Of a stretch of 64,000 bases of DNA, positions 34,020-41,973 are shown piece by piece. Origin of the DNA: Maricaulis sp034670125. GTDB taxonomy: Bacteria > Pseudomonadota > Alphaproteobacteria > Caulobacterales > Maricaulaceae. The DNA lies in contig NZ_JAXMOC010000004.1 of the NCBI RefSeq assembly GCF_034670125.1, positions 1-64,000 on the forward strand. Reading direction: 5' to 3'. Position 1 is the first letter of the stretch; each line of letters begins with the position of its first letter. The notes under the pieces were generated by a model, which saw nothing but the letters and a program-made list of their open reading frames with translations, did no database searches and was not told the DNA's origin. The position numbers were made by a program, and so were the translations under genes.

Positions 34020-35754
34020 CACGCCCGACATCTCGCCGATCCGGACCGCGGTCCGCAAGAATCTGGGTGCGCGCTATCGTGCCGAGCTGCGCTTTCGCGC
34101 GGCCGGGCTGGGCGCTGTCGCTGCTGCGGTGGGCATCCTGATCATCCTGCTCAGCTCGATCGTTTCCGGTGGCTTGCCCGCCTTTACCGCCCACGAACTC
34201 GCCCTGACCGTCGATCTCGATCGCGAAGCCGTCGACCCGATGGGCGATGGCAGCGAGGACTCGCTGCGGCGGGGCGGATACAGCCGGATCCTGCAATCCG
34301 CCATGCGGGCTGAATTTCCCGAGGTCCAGGCCCGCCGTGACCTGCGAAACCTGTTCAGCCTTTATACGGCCCTCAATGCCACGCGCTTGATGGATGATGT
34401 GCTTGAGGACCCCTCCCTGATCGGTACCCGGCATGTCTTCACCATGCCCTTGGCGGATGATCTCGACCTCTATCTGAAGGGGCATCTGGTCGATGACCGG
34501 ACGCTGTCCACCAATGGACGCCTGACCCTGACCGACGAGGACAGGGACGTGTTGGTGCGATCCAGCGCGACCGATTTCCGCGATCTGGCTGCCGAAGTGT
34601 CCCGTACCCTTCGGGCCCGTGCGACGGTGCTCGAGGTGGAGGCTGACGCGCTCGAGCTTCGTGCCGAAGGGCTGACCGGCACCGAGGCCGAGGACATGCT
34701 CTACGAAGCGCAAGTCAATCGGCGTCAGGCTGCGGATATCCGCGCGACGCTGGACGCCGGTGCCGGGCCGATCGAACTGGATGGCAGCTTGCCCAGCATC
34801 ATTGTCGAATCCGATCAGCGGGCTGTCTTGCTGACCAGCCTGGCCCGCGACGGCGCGACCGCGCGCGGGCGCTACCTGCTGGGCGGGGGGGAGATCGAGC
34901 CGACAGAGGCGTGGACGCTGTATGTGATCGATACGCCGGCCGAACGCCGCCGGGTGTCGGACCAGCTGATCGTGTGGACGCGTGCCCTCGAGGAGCGCGG
35001 CGCCATCCGGGCGGTCTTCAATACCTATCTTTTCGCCAATGCCGACAGTCGGGAGCCTGAACTCGCCGGTGTCAAGGGCGCGCTCTACGGCTCGATCCTG
35101 ACCATGATCATCACCATCATGATCTCCGTCCCGATCGGTGTGTTCACCGCCTTGTACCTGGAAGAGTATGCGCCGAAGAACCGGTTCACGGCTTTGATCG
35201 AGGTCAATATCAACAACCTCGCCGCGGTTCCGTCGATCGTCTTCGGCCTGCTGGGTCTGGCGGTCTTTATCAACGCGTTCGGTCTACCACGCTCGGCGCC
35301 CCTGGTCGGTGGTCTGGTGTTGTCGCTGATGACGCTGCCCACCGTGATCATCGCCACCCGCGCCGCGCTTCAGGCTGTGCCTCAATCAATCCGCCAGGCG
35401 GCTCTGGCGGTCGGCGCTTCACGCACCCAGACCGTCTTCCACCATGTGCTGCCTCTGGCCGCGCCGGGCATCCTGACCGGGGCCATTATCGGCCTTGCCC
35501 AGGCGCTGGGCGAAACCGCGCCCTTGCTGATGATCGGCATGGTCGCCTTTATCGCCGATGCTCCGACTCTGGGGCTCGAGGGTTTTACCCAGCCCGCCAC
35601 TGTCATGCCGGTCCAGGTCTTCCTGTGGTCGGATGGTGCCGAACGAGCCTTCCAGGCCCGGACCGGCGCCGCAATCCTGGTTCTTCTCGCGCTGATGATC
35701 GGCTTCAATGCCTTGGCCATCTATCTGCGCCGTCGCTTCGAGCGGAGATGGTAG
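34012..35754 (+). CDS. pstA: Phosphate ABC transporter permease PstA, long form
   Basis: A 580-aa permease partner of PstC. One helix (about 33-53) is followed by a periplasmic domain of about 290 residues (containing FSLYTALNATRLMDDVLEDP and a coiled-coil-like stretch around ATVLEVEADALELRAEGLTG), then the permease core with YLEEYAPKNRFTALIEVNIN and the EAA loop RQAALAVGASRTQTVFHHVLP. The enteric PstA lacks the large insert. The start overlaps the pstC stop by 8 bases and pstB follows after four bases. Confidence 0.95.
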   Translation: MTDTPDISPIRTAVRKNLGARYRAELRFRAAGLGAVAAAVGILIILLSSIVSGGLPAFTAHELALTVDLDREAVDPMGDGSEDSLRRGGYSRILQSAMRAEFPEVQARRDLRNLFSLYTALNATRLMDDVLEDPSLIGTRHVFTMPLADDLDLYLKGHLVDDRTLSTNGRLTLTDEDRDVLVRSSATDFRDLAAEVSRTLRARATVLEVEADALELRAEGLTGTEAEDMLYEAQVNRRQAADIRATLDAGAGPIELDGSLPSIIVESDQRAVLLTSLARDGATARGRYLLGGGEIEPTEAWTLYVIDTPAERRRVSDQLIVWTRALEERGAIRAVFNTYLFANADSREPELAGVKGALYGSILTMIITIMISVPIGVFTALYLEEYAPKNRFTALIEVNINNLAAVPSIVFGLLGLAVFINAFGLPRSAPLVGGLVLSLMTLPTVIIATRAALQAVPQSIRQAALAVGASRTQTVFHHVLPLAAPGILTGAIIGLAQALGETAPLLMIGMVAFIADAPTLGLEGFTQPATVMPVQVFLWSDGAERAFQARTGAAILVLLALMIGFNALAIYLRRRFERRW

Positions 35755-35758
35755 TTTC

Positions 35759-36550
35759 ATGACCGATACCCCTCTCAACCCCCCAGCCGACCTGCCGATC
35801 AAGGTCACCGCGCGCAATGTGGTGGTGAGCTATTCCGGCAAGCAGGCCCTGCATGATGTGTCGATCGACATTCCCGATCGCTCGGTCACGGCCTTCATCG
35901 GCCCGTCCGGCTGTGGCAAGTCGACTTTCCTGCGCTGCCTCAACCGGATGAATGACACCATTGATGGTGCGGTTGTCAGCGGGTCGCTGACGATTGACGG
36001 CCAGGAAATCAACGACAAGACAATTGACCCGGTGGTGCTCCGCGCCAGCGTCGGAATGGTGTTCCAGAAACCGAACCCGTTTCCCAAGTCGATCTACGAC
36101 AATGTCGCCTATGGGCCACGTATCCACGGTCTTGCCCTGACCCGCCCGGAGCTGGACGAGATCGTCGAGAACGCCCTTCGCAAGGCCGGTTTGTGGGACG
36201 AGGTTTCTGATCGCCTCAACCATCCCGGCACCGGCCTGTCGGGCGGCCAGCAGCAGCGCCTCGTCATCGCCCGCGCCATTGCGGTCAATCCGGAAGTAAT
36301 CCTGATGGACGAGCCGTGCTCGGCGCTCGACCCGATCGCCACGGCCCGGATCGAGGAGCTGATCGACGAGCTGCGCGAGAATTATTGCATCATCATCGTC
36401 ACCCATTCGATGCAGCAGGCCGCCCGGGTCTCGCAGCACACGGCCTTCTTCCATATGGGCCACCTGGTCGAATACGGGTCGACCGAAGATATTTTCACCA
36501 ACCCGCGCGACAAACGCACGCAGGACTACATCACAGGACGCTTCGGCTAG
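35759..36550 (+). CDS. pstB: Phosphate ABC transporter ATP-binding protein PstB
   Basis: A 263-aa ATPase of the phosphate importer. Walker A is GPSGCGKST, the Q loop is MVFQKPNPFP, the signature is LSGGQQQRLVIARA, and Walker B is VILMDEPCSALDP; all are typical of PstB. The start at 35759 (MTDTPLNPPADLPIKV) is chosen since the longer frame would overlap the end of pstA without need. Length matches the family. Confidence 0.97.
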   Translation: MTDTPLNPPADLPIKVTARNVVVSYSGKQALHDVSIDIPDRSVTAFIGPSGCGKSTFLRCLNRMNDTIDGAVVSGSLTIDGQEINDKTIDPVVLRASVGMVFQKPNPFPKSIYDNVAYGPRIHGLALTRPELDEIVENALRKAGLWDEVSDRLNHPGTGLSGGQQQRLVIARAIAVNPEVILMDEPCSALDPIATARIEELIDELRENYCIIIVTHSMQQAARVSQHTAFFHMGHLVEYGSTEDIFTNPRDKRTQDYITGRFG

Positions 36551-36581
36551 GCCGGGGTCTCCATCGAGAGGAGGGCCAGCC

Positions 36582-37265
36582 ATGGCGCTTTCCAGAACGT
36601 CACACATTGTCACCGCTTATGGTGAAGAGCTGGACCAGCTTGCCGACGATCTTGCCCGGATGGGCGGACTGGTCGAGACGCAGCTGGAAAAGGCGATCGC
36701 AGCCGTGGTCCGGCGCGACGCCAGCATCAAGCCGGACATCAAGGCCCGGGAAGTCCAGGTCAACGCCCTGCAGGTCGATGTCGAAAAGCGGGTCCTGCGC
36801 CTGTTCGCGCTGCGCCAGCCTCTGGCCACCGATCTGCGCATGACCATTTCGGCGCTCAAGGTTGCGACCGACCTCGAGCGGGTGGGCGACCTGGCCAAAA
36901 ACATCGCCTATCGTGCCGGCGACCTGGCCGATTATGCGCCGGTCGCCCTGACCCAGCAGGTCGAGCGTCTCGGCGCCATCGTGATCAAGCAGTTGCGTGA
37001 AGTCCTGGACGCCCTGGCCTCGGCCGACGTCGAGCCTGCTGTGCGGGTCTGGCATTCCGATGATGAGGTCGACGAGCGCTACAACACGCTGGTGCGCGAG
37101 ATGCTGATGTCGATGACCGAGGATTCCGGTCTGGTGGGTCCGGGCGTGCACATCCTGTTCGTTGCCAAGAATCTCGAACGTATCGGTGATCACGCCACCA
37201 ATATTGCCGAAGCCGTCCACTTCATGGTCACGGCCTCACCGCTTGTTGAAGACGCCCATTCCTGA
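36582..37265 (+). CDS. phoU: Phosphate signalling protein PhoU
   Basis: A 227-aa all-helical protein with the two PhoU three-helix repeats. Each carries the acidic metal-binding motif: DLERVGDLAKNIAYRA in the first and NLERIGDHATNIAEAV in the second. PhoU represses PhoR and the Pst transporter when phosphate is ample. It follows pstB after 31 bases, with GAGGAGGG just upstream, and precedes phoB. Confidence 0.97.
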   Translation: MALSRTSHIVTAYGEELDQLADDLARMGGLVETQLEKAIAAVVRRDASIKPDIKAREVQVNALQVDVEKRVLRLFALRQPLATDLRMTISALKVATDLERVGDLAKNIAYRAGDLADYAPVALTQQVERLGAIVIKQLREVLDALASADVEPAVRVWHSDDEVDERYNTLVREMLMSMTEDSGLVGPGVHILFVAKNLERIGDHATNIAEAVHFMVTASPLVEDAHS

Positions 37266-37297
37266 CAACGCCCGCAATCGATATCCGGAGCCGGTCG

Positions 37298-37987
37298 ATG
37301 AATGCTCATGTTCTTGTCGTCGAAGACGAAGACGCCCTGGCCACCCTGCTGCAGTACAATCTGGAGAAGGAAGGCTACTCGGTCGCCGTGGCCCGCGATG
37401 GCGAGGACGCCCTGATGCAGGCCGAGGAATCGACGCCGGATCTGGTCCTGGTCGACTGGATGCTGCCGAAGGTCTCAGGCATCGAGGTGTGTCGCCGTCT
37501 GCGCGGACGCCAGGAAACGGCCAATGTGCCGATCATCATGCTCACCGCGCGCGGTGAGGAGACCGATCGTGTGCGCGGGCTGGATACCGGTGCTGACGAC
37601 TATGTCGTGAAGCCATTCTCGATGACCGAGCTGTTTGCGCGGATTCGGGCAGTGCTGCGCCGCATCCGTCCGGGCCTGGCCGAGGATGTGATCGAGGTCG
37701 GTGATATCGCCATGGACCGGGTCGCCCATCGTGTGAAACGGGCGGATCGCGAGATCCATCTCGGCCCGACCGAGTTCCGCCTGCTGGACTATCTGATGCA
37801 GCACCCGGGACGCGTGTTCTCGCGCGAGCAATTGCTGGATGCGGTCTGGGGTTCGGACGTCTATGTCGAGGCCCGCACGGTCGATGTCCATGTCGGCCGC
37901 CTGCGCAAGGCGCTCAATAACAAGGACGAGCATGATCCGATCCGGACGGTTCGATCGGCGGGCTATTCGTTCGACGTGAACGCCTAG
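37298..37987 (+). CDS. phoB: Phosphate regulon response regulator PhoB
   Basis: A 229-aa OmpR-class response regulator: an N-terminal receiver with acidic pocket VVEDEDAL, phospho-acceptor Asp in LVLVDWMLPK and switch/Lys residues in DDYVVKPFSM, followed by a winged-helix DNA-binding domain (LGPTEFRLLDYLMQHPGRV; VDVHVGRLRKAL). PhoB binds Pho boxes such as the one at 32210-32242. It is the last gene of the pst cluster; a short GC hairpin at 37998-38014 without a T-run follows. Confidence 0.96.
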   Translation: MNAHVLVVEDEDALATLLQYNLEKEGYSVAVARDGEDALMQAEESTPDLVLVDWMLPKVSGIEVCRRLRGRQETANVPIIMLTARGEETDRVRGLDTGADDYVVKPFSMTELFARIRAVLRRIRPGLAEDVIEVGDIAMDRVAHRVKRADREIHLGPTEFRLLDYLMQHPGRVFSREQLLDAVWGSDVYVEARTVDVHVGRLRKALNNKDEHDPIRTVRSAGYSFDVNA

Positions 37988-38029
37988 TCGTCGGGTCAGG
38001 GGCCGGCAGCCCCTCTGGTCGATTCGGTG

Positions 38030-38941
38030 TCAGGCCCCCGCCAGGGCCGATCGGGCGGCAGTCCGGAAGGTCTCCGCCAATTGGGTGAGGCCGTCCTGCA
38101 AAGGGGAGCCGTGCCGCCAGATCAGTGCAATGTCGCGCTCGGCAATCGGCGCGTCGATCCGTCGGTAGACCAGTGCGTCATCGCGCTTGGCTTCGCAGGT
38201 CACATAGAGTTGCGGCAGGATGGCGACGCCGGCGCCCAGAGCCGCCATGTGCCGGATCGCGTCCAGGCTGGTCCCTTCATAGTCGGTTGAAATGAAGGCT
38301 CCGGCCTTGTGGGCCAGTTCGCTGACGAGTGACGTCAAGCGATGGCCCATTCCCAAAGTGAGCAGCGGGCGACCGGTCAGGGCGCTCAGGGCCAGCGGCG
38401 ACCGGTCGTCGGCCAGGGCGTCATCTGCAGGCACGGCGATCCAGAGGGACTCCCGGAACAAATGGACGGATTGCGATGCCGGATGGTCCTCGGGCGTTGA
38501 AATCAGGACATCCATCTGACCGTCTGCCAGCTTGTCCTGCAGCTCGACGGTCGACTCCTCCCGGATCGACAGCCGCAGGTCCGGGAAGTTCTGATGCAAG
38601 GTCGCTGTACAGCGCGGCAGCAGGTAGGGGCCGATAGTCGGCAGCACGCCGAGGCGGACCCGACCATAAAGCCCCAGTCGACCGCTCTGGGCGATGGACT
38701 GGATGTCCTCCATCTGCCGCAGCAGGTAGCGTGCCCGGCGAACGATCTCTGCGCCGATTGGCGTGACCCGGGCGCCGTGTCGCCCCCGTTCGAAGATCGT
38801 GGCGCCCAGATGTGCCTCGGCGTCGGCGATCTGGGCCGACAGGCTTGGCTGGCTGACATTCAGCTTTTCGGCGGCGTCGGAAAACCGGCCGGTCTCGGCC
38901 GTGGCGACGATATATTGCAATTGTCGAAGCGTCGGGCGCAT
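38030..38941 (-). CDS. LysR-type regulator, OxyR-like without the redox cysteines
   Basis: A 303-aa LysR-type regulator whose sequence is of the OxyR group (LRQLQYIVATAETGRFSDAA, LNVSQPSLSAQIADAEAHLG, FERGRHGARVTPIG). In OxyR two cysteines near residue 199-208 sense peroxide; the matching stretch here, PLLTLGMGHRLTSLVSEL, has no Cys, and the only cysteines are around residues 109 and 248. It therefore probably senses a metabolite, not peroxide. It is divergent from sbtA with a 188-base gap, so control of the bicarbonate genes is the best guess. A palindrome GAGAAA-ACC-TTTCTC is in that gap. Confidence 0.88.
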   Translation of the reverse strand: MRPTLRQLQYIVATAETGRFSDAAEKLNVSQPSLSAQIADAEAHLGATIFERGRHGARVTPIGAEIVRRARYLLRQMEDIQSIAQSGRLGLYGRVRLGVLPTIGPYLLPRCTATLHQNFPDLRLSIREESTVELQDKLADGQMDVLISTPEDHPASQSVHLFRESLWIAVPADDALADDRSPLALSALTGRPLLTLGMGHRLTSLVSELAHKAGAFISTDYEGTSLDAIRHMAALGAGVAILPQLYVTCEAKRDDALVYRRIDAPIAERDIALIWRHGSPLQDGLTQLAETFRTAARSALAGA

Positions 38942-38946
38942 TGATA

Positions 38947-38961
38947 GAGAAAACCTTTCTC
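38947..38961. promoter_or_regulatory. Inverted repeat in the LysR-sbtA gap
   Basis: GAGAAA-ACC-TTTCTC forms a perfect 6-3-6 palindrome only six bases upstream of the LysR gene start, in the divergent promoter region. It overlaps an imperfect ATAG-N7-CTTT (38944-38958). It is a candidate autoregulatory operator for the LysR-type protein. Confidence 0.4.
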
Positions 38962-39129
38962 GGAGATACTTTTCTTATCTTTTAGCTATTTCAAACTCTG
39001 CGTTAGTCAAGCGTCACCTGATCACTCGACCCCCGCCGTGTCAGGTATGGAAGCCGGATCACTGTCGTCTCATGGCGGCAGTGGGCCGGCTTCGGCTTGT
39101 CGAAATCTGCCAGGAACCGGGAGTTTTGC

Positions 39130-40116
39130 ATGGATTGGATCAGCCTGGCCGGGACGACCCTCATATCACCGGCAGTCCTTTTCTTTGTTTTGGGCCTGCT
39201 GGCCGCTCTGGTGCGGTCGGATCTGGCGATCCCCGAAGCCGTCGCGAAAGGCCTGTCGCTCTACCTGGTCATGGCGATCGGCTTCAAGGGCGGGGCGGAA
39301 ATGGCGAATGCCGATCCGGGCTCACTGATCCTGCTGCTGTGCGCCGGGGTAATCCTGTCGGCGGGCTTGCCATTGATCGGTTTCGGGCTGCTGCGCGCCA
39401 CGACGGGTGTCGACAAGGTTGATGCCGCCTCGATTGCGGCGCACTACGGCTCGATCTCGATCGTCACCTTTATTGCCGCCAAGGACGCCGGCATTGCCCT
39501 TGGCCAGCCCGGCGGTGGCTACATGGTCGCCGTGGCGGCAGCGATGGAAGCCCCCGCAATCCTGACCGGACTGTTGTTGGCCGGCCGTGCCATGTCGGCT
39601 CAGGGCGACCCCCGGTCCGGCGTGTCAGCCTCGGTCATCCGCGAGGCCTTCACCAATGGGTCCATCATGCTGTTGCTGGGCGCTTTCGTGATCGGCTGGA
39701 TCAGCGGGCCCGCCGGGATGGCGACGGTGGAGCCTTTCTTTGTCGACATCTTCCGCGGCGTCCTCTGCCTGTTCCTTCTGGATATGGGTCTGATCGCCGG
39801 CCGGGGGCTGGTCGAGCATCGCCGCCTGCTGCGCTGGCCGCTGATCGGCTACGGGCTCTACATGCCGGCCATCGGAGCTGTCATCGGGCTTGCGGTCAGC
39901 CGGTTGATCGGGCTTTCGCCTGGTGATGGAGCCTTGTTGATGACCCTGTCGGCATCGGCGTCCTACATTGCTGTCCCGGCGGCGATGCGTCTGGCGCTTC
40001 CACAGGCCAAGGCCGCCCTGTCCCTGACGCTGTCGCTGGGCGTTACATTCCCGCTCAACCTGATGTTCGGCATCCCGGCATACGCCTGGTTGGCTGGCCG
40101 GTTCCTGGAGGTATGA
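39130..40116 (+). CDS. sbtA: SbtA-type sodium-dependent bicarbonate transporter
   Basis: A 328-aa membrane protein of the SbtA family (DUF897), with about ten helices in two inverted halves. Recognisable parts are VMAIGFKGGAEMANADP, AAHYGSISIVTFIAAKDAG and MEAPAILTGLLLA in the first half, and TLSASASYIAVPAAMRLALP in the second, the places where SbtA binds sodium and bicarbonate. ATG 39130 has GGGAG six bases before it. The sbtB-like gene overlaps its stop, the carbonic anhydrase gene converges on the pair, and the LysR gene is divergent, all of which support inorganic-carbon uptake. Bicarbonate as substrate is inferred from family. Confidence 0.9.
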   Translation: MDWISLAGTTLISPAVLFFVLGLLAALVRSDLAIPEAVAKGLSLYLVMAIGFKGGAEMANADPGSLILLLCAGVILSAGLPLIGFGLLRATTGVDKVDAASIAAHYGSISIVTFIAAKDAGIALGQPGGGYMVAVAAAMEAPAILTGLLLAGRAMSAQGDPRSGVSASVIREAFTNGSIMLLLGAFVIGWISGPAGMATVEPFFVDIFRGVLCLFLLDMGLIAGRGLVEHRRLLRWPLIGYGLYMPAIGAVIGLAVSRLIGLSPGDGALLMTLSASASYIAVPAAMRLALPQAKAALSLTLSLGVTFPLNLMFGIPAYAWLAGRFLEV

Positions 40117-40118
40117 CC

Positions 40119-40436
40119 ATGCACAACTGGAAATCCATTTGCCGGGTGGAGATCCTGGCGGACGAGGTTCACATGACCCGCTTCGAAGCCTGTCTCGCAG
40201 AGCTTGGCATGACCCACTGGACCGTTCGACCTCTGGCCCGCGGCCGCCAGGGCGACAGCAACTGGACCCGGAGCGGTCATATTGTCGACGCCGGACGCCA
40301 GGCGGCGCTGGTCGTGTTTCTCGAACCCGAGGTGCTGGACACGGCGATGGCCCGTCTCGACCCCTTGCTTCGGTCTTATGCGGCTGATCTCTACTGTCAG
40401 TCCGACTGGAAACAAAGGCTGCCGCGGGCCGAGTAA
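40119..40436 (+). CDS. sbtB: SbtB-like PII signalling protein
   Basis: A 105-aa small protein with a PII-like (ferredoxin fold) pattern: strand KSICRVEILADEVHMTRFEACL, strand THWTVRPLARGRQG, T-loop-like region, and a final strand/helix AALVVFLEPEVLDTAMARLD. SbtB proteins bind adenine nucleotides and gate SbtA, and are usually encoded directly after it, as here (the sbtA stop overlaps at ATGA, 40113-40116). ATG 40119 has GGAGG with good spacing; ATG 40113 is too close to it. The terminal residues differ from cyanobacterial SbtB and lack an obvious R-loop pair of cysteines. Confidence 0.78.
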   Translation: MHNWKSICRVEILADEVHMTRFEACLAELGMTHWTVRPLARGRQGDSNWTRSGHIVDAGRQAALVVFLEPEVLDTAMARLDPLLRSYAADLYCQSDWKQRLPRAE

Positions 40437-40460
40437 ACGCTGGCATCGGAACCGGAAATG

Positions 40461-40494
40461 AAAAGGGCCCGGCCAGATTGGCCGGGCCCTTCTT
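40461..40494. terminator. Bidirectional terminator between sbtB and the carbonic anhydrase
   Basis: GGGCCCGGCC-AGATT-GGCCGGGCCC (40465-40489) with aaaa before and ttctt after. It ends sbtAB from the left and the carbonic anhydrase gene, whose stop is at 40513, from the right. Confidence 0.9.
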
Positions 40495-40512
40495 GCCTTA
40501 GCTGCGCTCCTG

Positions 40513-41250
40513 TCAGTCGGAGATCAGAACGTAGCGGCGGTGCGCAGGAAGCGGCGGCCGGGCATTGTCCTCGACAAGGTTGGTGAACGCCTCGATCTGT
40601 TCGGCGGAGGCTTCGATCGGCTCCGGGAAAACCGTCCAGCTCACGATCTCCGCACAGGGCGGCGTGGTCAGCGAGCCTTCATACCGGAAGACCGGCTGTT
40701 GGTCGGGGATGAAGCTGTCGAGCGACAGCATGTCCGGACCGGCAGCTGTCTCGCCCTCGGCCGGTATGGCGGCCCACAGGGCGTCGAGCGCCGGATGCGC
40801 GGCGCCGGCCTCGAACATCACGCCGACCACGGCAAGCGCGCCGGTCTCCGAGGCGGTCACAAAGTGGACCTCCATCGGGAAATCAGCGCCGTCGATATGG
40901 TGCTCGGACCGGGCGTGGAAGTGGAATTGCAGCAAGGTGTAATCCACGCCGCCAAGGGTCAGCCCGGCATCGACGCTTTCGGCGCTGTAGGTCACGCCGT
41001 GAGCGTCTCGGGACACCTGGACGCCGCTGATGCTGTTCAGGGCGAGTGTCGCCGCAGCCCCGCTGGCGCTGATGGCACCGGTCAGGTCAATCGGGCTTTG
41101 CTGGGTACCGGCCGAGCAGACGGCGAAGTCGTCACTCAGGGAGCCCCAGTGCTCGGGCCCGGTATCACCGACATAGCTCCAATCCTCTGCTGAGACTGAA
41201 CCGAGGCCGGCTCCGGCCAGGGCGGTGGCGGCAAGAAAATGCTTGATCAT
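40513..41250 (-). CDS. Periplasmic alpha-class carbonic anhydrase
   Basis: A 245-aa zinc enzyme converting CO2 and bicarbonate. The signal peptide MIKHFLAATALAGAGLGSVSA shows export to the periplasm. Zinc ligands are His110 and His112 in LLQFHFHARSEHH and His129 in MEVHFV; GTQQSPIDL and SLTTPPCAEIVSWTV are further class signatures. Start at 41250 follows GGAGTGACC. It converges on the SbtA/SbtB pair and shares a bidirectional terminator with it. A perfect palindrome CATAGCC-ATT-GGCTATG lies 78 bases upstream. In the periplasm it would turn CO2 into bicarbonate for SbtA or the reverse. Confidence 0.95.
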   Translation of the reverse strand: MIKHFLAATALAGAGLGSVSAEDWSYVGDTGPEHWGSLSDDFAVCSAGTQQSPIDLTGAISASGAAATLALNSISGVQVSRDAHGVTYSAESVDAGLTLGGVDYTLLQFHFHARSEHHIDGADFPMEVHFVTASETGALAVVGVMFEAGAAHPALDALWAAIPAEGETAAGPDMLSLDSFIPDQQPVFRYEGSLTTPPCAEIVSWTVFPEPIEASAEQIEAFTNLVEDNARPPLPAHRRYVLISD

Positions 41251-41327
41251 GGTCACTCCGATTTGATGGGTGGCCAGGACTTGGGGGCGCGGGTGCCCAG
41301 TTTCGAATACCAAGTTTGGGTGAATTC

Positions 41328-41344
41328 CATAGCCATTGGCTATG
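41328..41344. promoter_or_regulatory. Perfect palindrome ATAG-N7-CTAT upstream of the carbonic anhydrase
   Basis: CATAGCC-ATT-GGCTATG is a perfect 7-3-7 inverted repeat 78 bases before the carbonic anhydrase start. It contains ATAG-N7-CTAT, the core spacing of OxyR-type LysR sites. The OxyR-like regulator at 38030 is a natural candidate to bind it; this is inference. Confidence 0.55.
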
Positions 41345-41373
41345 ATAGGAGGGCGATCCCCGGAACTGCGGTC

Positions 41374-41406
41374 AAAAAATTGGCCGCCTCGAGAACGAGG
41401 CGGCCA
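41374..41406 (-). terminator. Rho-independent terminator of gcrA
   Basis: On the minus strand TGGCCGCCTCG / CGAGGCGGCCA form an 11-bp stem with a 4-base loop, followed by ATTTTTTG. It lies 33 bases after the gcrA stop. Confidence 0.92.
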
Positions 41407-41439
41407 TTGTCTGTCCCGGATCCTGGGTGAGGGGGCCGG

Positions 41440-41973
41440 TCAGAAATTGAAGCGTCGCGTCGCGGCGATGGCGTCGAGCGCGGCATTGGCGTCTGACGTG
41501 CGGCGGCGGCGTTTCTGGCTCGGCTGGTAGGCCATGTCGGAATGCGCATGGCAATAAGCGTGGCCGGTATCAGCCTTGCGACCGCAGAAGCGGAACTCGG
41601 ACTGGGACGGGTCGCCGATCGGCCACTTGCACATGCTTTCGCGAAGCGTCAGCACGGTGGCAAACTCGCCGGAGGGCAGGACGGCTGGCTCCACCGGCGC
41701 CGGCGTGGCAGCCGGGGGCGCTGAGGGGGAGGGGCGCGCAACAGTGCGTGTTGCCGGCGCGGTGGAAGCCGTTGTGGTACGCGGACGGGAGGGCTTCGTG
41801 GCGCGGCGGGCTGGCCGCGACGGAGTCGCACGACCTGACAAACCAAGACGGTGAACCTTGCCAATGACGGCATTGCGGGTCACACCACCGAGCTGTTTCG
41901 CAATCTGACTCGCGCTCAGGCCTTCCGACCAGAGTTTCTTGAGTTCTTCTACGCGTTCGTCAGTCCAAGCCAT
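41440..41973 (-). CDS. gcrA: GcrA cell-cycle regulator
   Basis: A 177-aa regulator that in Caulobacter binds sigma-70 RNA polymerase and CcrM-methylated GANTC promoters to drive S-phase genes. The N-terminal DNA-binding helix-turn-helix is MAWTDERVEELKKLWSEGLS and AKQLGGVTRNAVIGKVHRLGL; a Pro/Ala/Thr-rich linker follows (about 50-100), and the C-terminal sigma-interacting part holds MCKWPIGDPSQSEFRFCG and AYCHAHSDMAYQP. The gene is monocistronic with its own terminator. No GANTC site is in the 200 bases upstream; a GACTC is at 41907-41911 within the coding start. GcrA places the genome in the alphaproteobacteria, most likely Caulobacterales or a relative. Confidence 0.96.
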   Translation of the reverse strand: MAWTDERVEELKKLWSEGLSASQIAKQLGGVTRNAVIGKVHRLGLSGRATPSRPARRATKPSRPRTTTASTAPATRTVARPSPSAPPAATPAPVEPAVLPSGEFATVLTLRESMCKWPIGDPSQSEFRFCGRKADTGHAYCHAHSDMAYQPSQKRRRRTSDANAALDAIAATRRFNF

